A DNA stretch of 5,941 bases. Origin: Candidatus Omnitrophota bacterium. GTDB lineage: Bacteria; Omnitrophota; Gorgyraeia; Aquiviventales; Aquiviventaceae. The notes under the pieces are model-generated. The model saw only the letters and a list, made by a program, of their open reading frames with translations. It did no database searches and was not told the origin of the DNA. The position numbers and the translations under genes are program-made. Where the stretch lies: the NCBI GenBank assembly GCA_020057015.1, contig JAGVGS010000197.1:1-5941 (forward strand), in the 5' to 3' direction. This document shows, in pieces, positions 1 to 5,941 of this stretch (the stretch's first letter is position 1; each line of letters starts with the position of its first letter).

Positions 1-128
1 CAGCGGGTCGTCCGCTGCTCGCACGCAGGGCACAGCGGCGAGCTGGCGGCGCCCGCAGCCAGTGAAGCTGAGCACGCGGCGCATACCGGAGGATACAAGA
101 GGTCGATCAGCGAGGTAAGCCACGACAT
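1..128 (-). CDS. comF: ComF family protein (phosphoribosyltransferase-like), N-terminal part, cut by window edge
   Basis: ComF-family proteins couple an N-terminal zinc ribbon to a type I phosphoribosyltransferase-like domain. They are linked to DNA uptake in competent bacteria but also occur widely in non-competent ones. Read on the minus strand from an ATG at 128-126, the visible 42 codons begin MSWLTSLIDLLYPPVCAAC. They show the family's hydrophobic LIDLLYPP opening followed by two CxxC pairs (Cys16/Cys19 and Cys33/Cys36), as expected for the zinc ribbon. The phosphoribosyltransferase domain would lie beyond the left edge. The start has no Shine-Dalgarno sequence, but a good promoter ends 9 nt upstream, so the mRNA is probably leaderless. 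The gene is transcribed divergently from the TVP38-like gene. The call rests on a short fragment; another zinc-ribbon protein is possible but the LLYPP-CxxC arrangement is very ComF-like. Confidence 0.75.
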   Translation of the reverse strand, partial: MSWLTSLIDLLYPPVCAACSASLAAGAASSPLCPACEQRTTR

Positions 129-137
129 AAGCACCAC

Positions 138-166
138 AACGTAACATGGCCCTCTGGGCCTGTCAA
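138..166 (-). promoter_or_regulatory. Probable promoter of the comF-like gene
   Basis: On the minus strand there is a perfect -35 box TTGACA (plus-strand 161-166), a 17-nt spacer and the -10 hexamer TACGTT (138-143). The hexamer is preceded by a TGn extended -10 element. A start site about 7 nt past the hexamer falls near 131, only about 3 nt before the ATG at 128, which has no ribosome binding site. This was read by eye; no expression data were used. Confidence 0.55.
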
Positions 167-178
167 CGCACCCCCGTG

Positions 179-286
179 GGCGGAAGGCGTTTGGGTTCTG
201 TCCTCGCGCCACCCATCCCCCTGAGGGCGCCAGGCGGCATGCGACTGTTCCCCTGTCGCTGCGGGCAGAACCAAACGCCATCCGCC
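179..286. repeat. 108-bp inverted repeat with ~24-nt arms in the divergent intergenic region
   Basis: The left arm (179-203) pairs with the right arm (263-286). Pairing is GGCGGA with TCCGCC, one A/A mismatch, GGCGTTTGG with CCAAACGCC, one bulged G (195), then TTCTGTCC with GGGCAGAA. That gives 23 pairs including one G-U, with one mismatch and one bulge. The 59-nt centre contains a smaller possible stem, GCGCC (206-210) with GGCGC (226-230). No flanking target-site duplication and no coding content are visible. The repeat lies between the two divergent promoters, so it could be a structured element, a REP/REPIN-like or MITE-like remnant, or a protein-binding or DNA-bending site. Its nature is not known; the pairing itself is directly seen. 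Confidence 0.75.
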
Positions 287-350
287 TCTAGCGAAAGACG
301 TTCTCAGCGCCTGGGGCGCTTGCTGGCGTTGACACTGTTCACGATGGCGC

Positions 351-379
351 TTGACGCTCCTGTCATGCTCCGTTACGCT
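351..379 (+). promoter_or_regulatory. Possible promoter of the TVP38-like gene
   Basis: A -35-like TTGACG (351-356), a 17-nt spacer and a -10-like TACGCT (374-379) end 9 nt before the ATG at 389. The geometry matches the promoters proposed for the comF-like and DUF167 genes. The -10 fits the TANNNT minimum but is otherwise weak, so this is a moderate-to-low confidence call. Confidence 0.4.
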
Positions 380-1008
380 GTAAAGATTATGCCGTCACGT
401 CATCCGTGGATGCGCCTGCTGGCGCTCGCCGCCGTGGTTGGTGGGGCTGTCTTGATGCTGAACCTGCTCGGCGTCCAGTGGTCCAGCCTGGTGCCGGAGC
501 GGATCCGGGCCTATATTCATTCTTTTGGCTGGTGGGCACCCTTGGTCTACGTGGTCCTCTATAGCCAGCCGGTGGTGCCGCTGCCGGCCAGCGTGATGGT
601 GATGGCCGCCGGCCTCGCCTTCGGCATGGTCATCGGGATCCCGCTGGCCTACTGCGCGCTGGTGCTGCGCGCGTATGGACAGTTTGCCTTGGCCCGATGG
701 CTGGGCCGCGAGGCAATAGAGCGCTTGCTCAGTGGCCGCTGGGTTCAGCTCGACCACACGGTAGAGCGCCTGGGGTTTCAGGCCGTGCTGTGGTTTCGCC
801 TGATCCCTAATGTGCCCTATGACGTCCAGAACTTCAGCTTGGGGCTGTCGGCCGTGCATTTCCGCGCGTACGCGCTTGCGACGCTGGTGGGGGCTTTGCC
901 CGGCACGATTCTCTGGGTCTACGTGGGGCACACTTCGACCGGAGTAGATGCGCTGTGGCGCGCCGTCGGCCTGATCGCGGGCTTACTAGCTCTCGGCGCG
1001 TTCTGCCG

Positions 1009-3017
<2,009 letters not shown>

Positions 3018-3021
<4 letters not shown>

Positions 3022-3536
3022 CCCAGGAGGAGGTGCGCACGCGCGCGCTCTATCTTTTTCTCGCCTGCTCGCAGGTGGTGGATCAGCTCAAGGAGGAACT
3101 GCTCGGGAAGTTGCCGGTCGCTGGGTCGGCGCTGCGCCCGATGACCGTGCAGATCGTGCGGCGGGAGCTCGGGCTGCTCTTTCGGTATTGGGCCACCCGG
3201 CAGATCTGGCAGCGGCTGGAGGCGTATGAGGCCGATGCCAAAGCGCTGAATTTGGCGCTGCTGCGCTTGTTTACCGAGGGGCTCAAGCTGCCCAGAGACG
3301 GCAGCGGGTTGAAATACGCGTCGATCTCGAACCTGGCCGACGCGGTGCGCGAGCTCTCCCAGCGCTTACACCATGGGTTGGGCCAGGAGTATCCGCAGTT
3401 GTTGAGTCATCTCCAGGCGGGGATCTTGACCTGGCATGATGTCGTGAAGCGCCATACGGATGAGGCGCTGGAATGGCCGCTCGAACAACTGGCCGCGCGC
3501 GTCAAAAGCTGGGCAGAGCGTCCGCCAGAGGAGTAA
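3018..3536 (+). CDS. Unrecognised 172-residue helical protein, coupled to the DUF255 gene
   Basis: I do not recognise this family. The start is well supported: ATG 3018 overlaps the DUF255 stop (ATGA) and GGAGGT (3009-3014) lies 3 nt upstream. The 172 residues look soluble and almost wholly alpha-helical, with no signal peptide, membrane segment or CxxC. Residues 5-29 form a probable amphipathic helix with the only Cys (17). Residues 42-70 are rich in Arg and aromatics (FRYWATRQIWQRL). A Gly/Asp loop (94-98) precedes a second helical half at 103-133. The C-terminal part holds Trp139, Trp153 and Trp165 and ends in acidic/proline residues. Base composition and codon use match the neighbours, so recent transfer is not suggested. 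Translational coupling implies synthesis alongside the DUF255 protein, but a shared function is only inference. It is real by context, with function unknown. Confidence 0.85.
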
Positions 3537-3549
3537 GATAACCGGAACG

Positions 3550-3557
3550 AAGGAGGT
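3550..3557 (+). promoter_or_regulatory. Full-consensus Shine-Dalgarno AAGGAGGT of the DUF2934 gene
   Basis: AAGGAGGT, a complete complement of the 16S rRNA 3' tail, sits 4 nt before ATG 3562 and fixes that start against upstream in-frame alternatives. It is the strongest ribosome site in the window, suggesting that the small protein is made in quantity. A weak -10-like TAAGAT (3534-3539) with no -35 lies just upstream, so a separate promoter is possible but poorly supported. Confidence 0.8.
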
Positions 3558-3561
3558 AGTC

Positions 3562-3777
3562 ATGGCGCTCCAAACCGCACGCAAGCCGCAGCGAGTCGCA
3601 GCCGCCCCGACACGGGGCCGTACGACAGCGACAGCCAGCCCTGGGTCGACGCAAGCCGACCAGGCCGCTGTGGCCCAGATAGCGTACGCGTTGTTCCTGG
3701 CACGAGACGGCGAGCATGGACATGACCTGGAGGATTGGCTGCGCGCCGAGCAGCTCGTGCGCGCCAAGGGCCGCTGA
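3562..3777 (+). CDS. DUF2934 family small protein
   Basis: This is a 71-residue protein of uncharacterised family DUF2934. Residues 1-32 form a basic, Ala/Thr/Pro-rich and probably disordered tail with several Arg and Lys. The conserved part is residues 37-64: an AQIAYALFLARDG helix followed by EHGHDLEDWLRAE (51-63), the family signature with its His, Gly, Asp-Leu and Trp-Leu-x-Ala-Glu pattern. DUF2934 proteins are usually short and carry this motif, often with a similar basic tail. No biochemical role is known to me. It follows the unrecognised protein by 25 nt and is the last gene before a hairpin. The basic tail could suggest nucleic-acid or ribosome contact, but that is speculation. Confidence 0.88.
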   Translation: MALQTARKPQRVAAAPTRGRTTATASPGSTQADQAAVAQIAYALFLARDGEHGHDLEDWLRAEQLVRAKGR

Positions 3778-3778
3778 G

Positions 3779-3806
3779 AGCGGGGCCTGGAGGCCGTACC
3801 GCCGCT
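3779..3806 (+). terminator. GC-rich hairpin after the DUF2934 gene, doubtful terminator
   Basis: AGCGG (3779-3783) pairs with CCGCT (3802-3806), and GGCC (3784-3787) with GGCC (3792-3795) around a TGGA loop. An unpaired stretch lies on the 3' side. No T-tract follows, so it is not a canonical intrinsic terminator. AGCGG can instead pair with CCGCT at 3771-3775 over a GAG loop, giving two exclusive folds. Its place between two apparent transcription units is the main reason to note it. Confidence 0.25.
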
Positions 3807-3836
3807 AAGCCTGGCTGCGCCTCAAGTTAGCAGGTG

Positions 3837-3845
3837 TGATACAAT
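3837..3845 (+). promoter_or_regulatory. Extended -10 promoter of the DUF167-DedA-helicase unit
   Basis: TGATACAAT is an extended -10 (TGn followed by TACAAT, 5 of 6 matches to TATAAT). No recognisable -35 is present at 16-18 nt spacing, as is common for extended -10 promoters. The hexamer ends 9 nt before ATG 3855, so the predicted start site near 3852 gives a leaderless or nearly leaderless mRNA, in keeping with the absence of a Shine-Dalgarno sequence. Confidence 0.6.
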
Positions 3846-3854
3846 ACACCCTTC

Positions 3855-4094
3855 ATGCAGCCGCAGTGGATCAGCGTCAAAGTGCACCCTGGTGCCGGCA
3901 AAGAGGCCCTCATTAGTTTAGGGCCGGGCCGCTTTGAGGCGTGGGTGCGCGCCAAGCCGGTCACCGGCCAAGCGACCGAAGCGGTAGTCGCCCTGCTAGC
4001 CCAGGGGCTGCGCATGGCCGCGAGGGACATCCAGCTCATCAAAGGCCATACGGCTCGCCACAAGGTGTTCAAGATTCTGGCGCCACGAGCTTAA
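3855..4094 (+). CDS. DUF167 / UPF0235 (YggU) family protein
   Basis: This is a 79-residue member of the small, widely conserved DUF167/YggU family, whose structures are known but whose function is not. The family layout is clear: an opening strand ISVKVHPGAGKEAL (6-19), FEAWVRAKPVTGQATEAVVALLA (27-49) covering the conserved proline and glycine-helix region, and the closing IQLIKGHTARHKVFKI (59-74) with the G-x-x-x-R-x-K signature. The usual GKAN is GQAT here, so the common Asn is Thr41. The length is normal for the family. It has no Shine-Dalgarno sequence and probably starts at the 5' end of its mRNA. The DedA gene follows after 29 nt, so the two are likely co-transcribed. Confidence 0.92.
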   Translation: MQPQWISVKVHPGAGKEALISLGPGRFEAWVRAKPVTGQATEAVVALLAQGLRMAARDIQLIKGHTARHKVFKILAPRA

Positions 4095-4111
4095 GCGCCG
4101 GACCTACTCGC

Positions 4112-4118
4112 AGAGGAG
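4112..4118 (+). promoter_or_regulatory. Shine-Dalgarno AGAGGAG supporting the TTG start of the DedA gene
   Basis: AGAGGAG sits 5 nt before TTG 4124. No in-frame ATG lies between here and the first DedA-conserved residues, and upstream in-frame ATGs fall inside the DUF167 gene, so this site fixes a TTG start. Confidence 0.7.
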
Positions 4119-4123
4119 TCTCG

Positions 4124-4774
4124 TTGGAGGTTGTTGCGGAGTTTTTCAGCAAGCTGCATCAGTTTGACGCGCTGATCCGCTGGGGCGGGTATACCGTGTT
4201 GGTCGCGATCGTGTTTGCCGAAACCGGGCTGCTCATCGGGTTTTTCCTGCCGGGCGATTCACTCCTGGTCACCGCCGGACTCCTGGCCAGCGACACCATC
4301 GGGCTGAACATCTGGGTGCTCAACGGGCTGTTGATGGCCGCCGCGATCGCCGGGGATAGCACGGGCTATGCGATTGGCTACCACCTGGGGGCGCGACTGT
4401 TTAGCCGGGAGGACTCGCGGTTCTTCCATCGCGATCATCTGCGGCGCACGCAGCAGTTTTATGAGAAACATGGCGTGAAGACCATCGTGCTGGCCCGCTT
4501 TGTGCCGATCGTGCGCACGTTCGCGCCGACGGTGGCCGGGGCCGGCCGGATGAAGTACCGGACGTTCTTGACCTTCAACGTGCTCGGCGGCGTCGGCTGG
4601 GTGGCCGGCATGACGCTCATTGGGTACTTCCTCGGGCGCACCATCCCCGACATCGAACACCATTTGCACTGGGTCATTGCGGTCGTGATTCTGCTCTCCC
4701 TCATCCCGATCTGGCATGAGTGGCGGGCCTCGCGCAAGAGCCGGCGGCAACACGCTTCGGAGGCTTCGCCATGA
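4124..4774 (+). CDS. DedA family integral membrane protein
   Basis: DedA proteins (E. coli YqjA, YghB, YohD; B. subtilis and other homologues) are inner-membrane VTT-superfamily proteins. They are needed for proton-motive-force maintenance, envelope integrity or lipid-carrier recycling, depending on the member. From TTG 4124 the protein has 216 residues, typical length. Residues known to be essential in E. coli YqjA have clear equivalents with identical spacing: Glu33 and Asp45 in FAETGLLIGFFLPGDS, and Arg125 and Arg131 in ARFVPIVR. The conserved GDSTGYAIGYHLG (77-89), AGAGRMKYRTF (138-148) and following N-x-x-G-x-x-W are present. Hydrophobic segments lie near residues 22-41, 47-56, 62-76, 146-170 and 183-195, and the C-terminus is basic. 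The upstream in-frame extension overlaps the DUF167 gene and is not protein-like. The stop overlaps the helicase start as ATGA, so the two are translationally coupled. Which DedA substrate applies cannot be read. Confidence 0.95.
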   Translation: MEVVAEFFSKLHQFDALIRWGGYTVLVAIVFAETGLLIGFFLPGDSLLVTAGLLASDTIGLNIWVLNGLLMAAAIAGDSTGYAIGYHLGARLFSREDSRFFHRDHLRRTQQFYEKHGVKTIVLARFVPIVRTFAPTVAGAGRMKYRTFLTFNVLGGVGWVAGMTLIGYFLGRTIPDIEHHLHWVIAVVILLSLIPIWHEWRASRKSRRQHASEASP

Positions 4775-5941
4775 CGACCACAGACGGCATCACGTTTGAC
4801 CATCTCGGGCTGCATCCCGACTTGCTGCGGGGCATCCACGATCTCGGCTTCCTACACCCGACACCCATCCAGGCCGGGGCCATCCCGCCCATTATTGCCG
4901 GGCGCGAAGTGATCGGCTGCGCGCAGACCGGCACCGGCAAGACCGCGGCCTTCGTGCTGCCGATTCTGCACCGCCTGCTGCAGGCCAAAGGGCGGGGCCA
5001 TATCCGCGCGCTCATCGTTGCCCCCACCCGCGAGCTCGCCCTGCAGTCGATGGACCACCTCAAGGCGCTCTCGCGCTACGTGCACTTGACCGGCCAGGCC
5101 ATTTTCGGCGGCGTGCCGATGGATCCGCAGATCAAAGCGCTCTCGCGAGGCATCGACATCGTCTCGGCCACACCCGGCCGCTTGCTGGACCATGTCTATT
5201 CCGGGCGCATCAATTTCATCGACCTGCAGACCTTTGTGCTCGATGAGGCCGACCGCATGCTGGACATGGGCTTCCTGCCGGATATCGAAAAGATTATCAG
5301 CCTCCTGCCGCCCAACCGCCAGAACCTACTCTTTTCCGCGACCATGCCACCCGAGGTGATGCAGCTCGCGAAACGCATCCTCAAAGACCCGGTCATCATC
5401 GAGATCGGGCAGCGCTCCAGGCCCCCGGTGGGCATCCGCCACGCGGTCTACCCTGTGCCGCGGCATCTGAAGACCGAGCTGCTGCTGGAGCTCTTGCAGA
5501 ACAAGGAGATGCAGTCGGTGCTCATCTTCACCCGCACGAAGTCCTACGCCAGCCGGCTCGCCGAGCACCTCGAGCGGCGGGGCTTGCGCGTGTCGGTGCT
5601 GCATGGCGATCGCAGCCAGAGCCAGCGGCTGCGCGCGCTGGAGCAGTTTCGCCGCGGCAAGAACCGCATCATGGTGGCCACCGACATCGCCGCGCGCGGG
5701 ATCGATATCGATGACATCAGCCACGTGATCAACTTCGACGTCCCGAACTCGCCGGATGATTATATCCACCGCATCGGCCGCACCGCGCGCGCCGAGGCGA
5801 CGGGCGATGCGTTCACGCTCGTGGATCGGGATGATGAGCCGATGGTGGCGGACATTGAAAAGACGCTGCAGCACTCGCTGCCGCGCGTGACCCTGCCGGA
5901 CTTTGACTACCAAAAAGGCGGCGGGTATCAGGCCTCGCACG
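4771..5941 (+). CDS. rhlE: RhlE-like DEAD-box ATP-dependent RNA helicase, 3' end beyond window
   Basis: This is an ATP-dependent RNA helicase that remodels RNA duplexes. RhlE-type members act in ribosome assembly and RNA turnover, often at low temperature. The 390 visible codons cover both RecA-like domains, and every motif is present: Q motif (F9, then GFLHPTPIQ 26-34), Walker A AQTGTGKT (51-58), PTRELA (85-90), TPGR (134-137), DEAD (158-161), SAT (189-191), LIFTRTK (251-257), ATDIAARGID (303-312) and HRIGRTAR (333-340, Ala in place of the commoner Gly). RMLDMGFLPDI, NLLFSATM and HGDRSQSQR point to the RhlE subgroup rather than DbpA or CsdA. ATG 4771 overlaps the DedA stop, with GGAGG (4759-4763) 7 nt upstream. 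No stop occurs before the window ends; a basic C-terminal tail, common in RhlE, is probably still to come. Confidence 0.96.
   Translation, partial: MTTTDGITFDHLGLHPDLLRGIHDLGFLHPTPIQAGAIPPIIAGREVIGCAQTGTGKTAAFVLPILHRLLQAKGRGHIRALIVAPTRELALQSMDHLKALSRYVHLTGQAIFGGVPMDPQIKALSRGIDIVSATPGRLLDHVYSGRINFIDLQTFVLDEADRMLDMGFLPDIEKIISLLPPNRQNLLFSATMPPEVMQLAKRILKDPVIIEIGQRSRPPVGIRHAVYPVPRHLKTELLLELLQNKEMQSVLIFTRTKSYASRLAEHLERRGLRVSVLHGDRSQSQRLRALEQFRRGKNRIMVATDIAARGIDIDDISHVINFDVPNSPDDYIHRIGRTARAEATGDAFTLVDRDDEPMVADIEKTLQHSLPRVTLPDFDYQKGGGYQASH

Noticed and set aside
1..144. Plus-strand frame open from the window edge to a TAA at 142-144
   Set aside because: Its translation is unstructured and unrecognisable, while the minus strand of the same stretch gives a clear ComF N-terminus.
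329..334. Perfect TTGACA as a -35 for the TVP38-like gene
   Set aside because: No acceptable -10 at 16-19 nt downstream; the TTGACG at 351 has the better-placed partner.
146..388. N-terminal extension of the TVP38-like reading frame
   Set aside because: Low-complexity Pro/Arg/Ser sequence crossing an inverted repeat and a proposed promoter, with no family similarity and no ribosome site at 146.
3771..3806. Mutually exclusive hairpins as an attenuator or riboswitch
   Set aside because: Stems are only 5 bp, there is no T-tract, and no leader peptide or known riboswitch core is visible.
4852..5940. Antisense open frames over the helicase gene
   Set aside because: Shadows of the DEAD-box helicase, whose complete motif set on the plus strand accounts for the sequence.

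Overview
The window is a compact, gene-dense bacterial chromosome segment with high GC (roughly two thirds by eye). It has short or overlapping gene junctions, G/C-rich third codon positions and long meaningless antisense frames. The phylum cannot be fixed from the sequence. A DUF2934 protein, a DsbH/YyaL-type protein and apparent leaderless promoters fit a non-model high-GC lineage (for example Nitrospirota, NC10, Acidobacteriota or similar environmental groups), but that is inference. No mobile element, CRISPR array, tRNA or rRNA was seen.

Layout. (1) Positions 1-128, minus strand: the N-terminus of a ComF-family protein with its four-Cys zinc ribbon, cut by the window edge. (2) Positions 129-388: a 260-nt divergent intergenic region with a promoter for each flanking gene and, between them, a 108-bp inverted repeat with arms of about 24 nt. 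(3) Positions 389-3777, plus strand: a tightly packed run of a TVP38/TMEM64 (VTT-domain) membrane protein, a DUF255/DsbH-YyaL thioredoxin-like protein, an unrecognised 172-residue helical protein and a 71-residue DUF2934 protein. (4) Positions 3778-3854: a short gap with a T-tract-less hairpin and an extended -10 promoter. (5) Positions 3855-5941, plus strand: a DUF167/YggU-family protein, a DedA-family membrane protein and an RhlE-like DEAD-box RNA helicase that runs off the right edge.

The most interesting pattern concerns expression signals. The first gene of each apparent transcription unit (comF, the TVP38-like gene, the DUF167 gene) has no Shine-Dalgarno sequence. Each instead has a TACNNT -10-like hexamer exactly 9 nt before its ATG, which predicts leaderless or nearly leaderless mRNAs. 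The operon-internal genes instead have purine-rich Shine-Dalgarno-like sequences, two of them supporting TTG starts. Other points for follow-up are the intergenic inverted repeat, the unrecognised protein translationally coupled to the DsbH-like protein, and two different VTT/DedA-superfamily membrane proteins within 4 kb.

Functionally, most of these genes are widespread and poorly characterised: two DedA/VTT membrane proteins (lipid or small-molecule transport or scrambling across the membrane), a thioredoxin-fold protein fused to a sugar-epimerase-like barrel, and an RNA helicase. No dedicated pathway can be read from the gene set.
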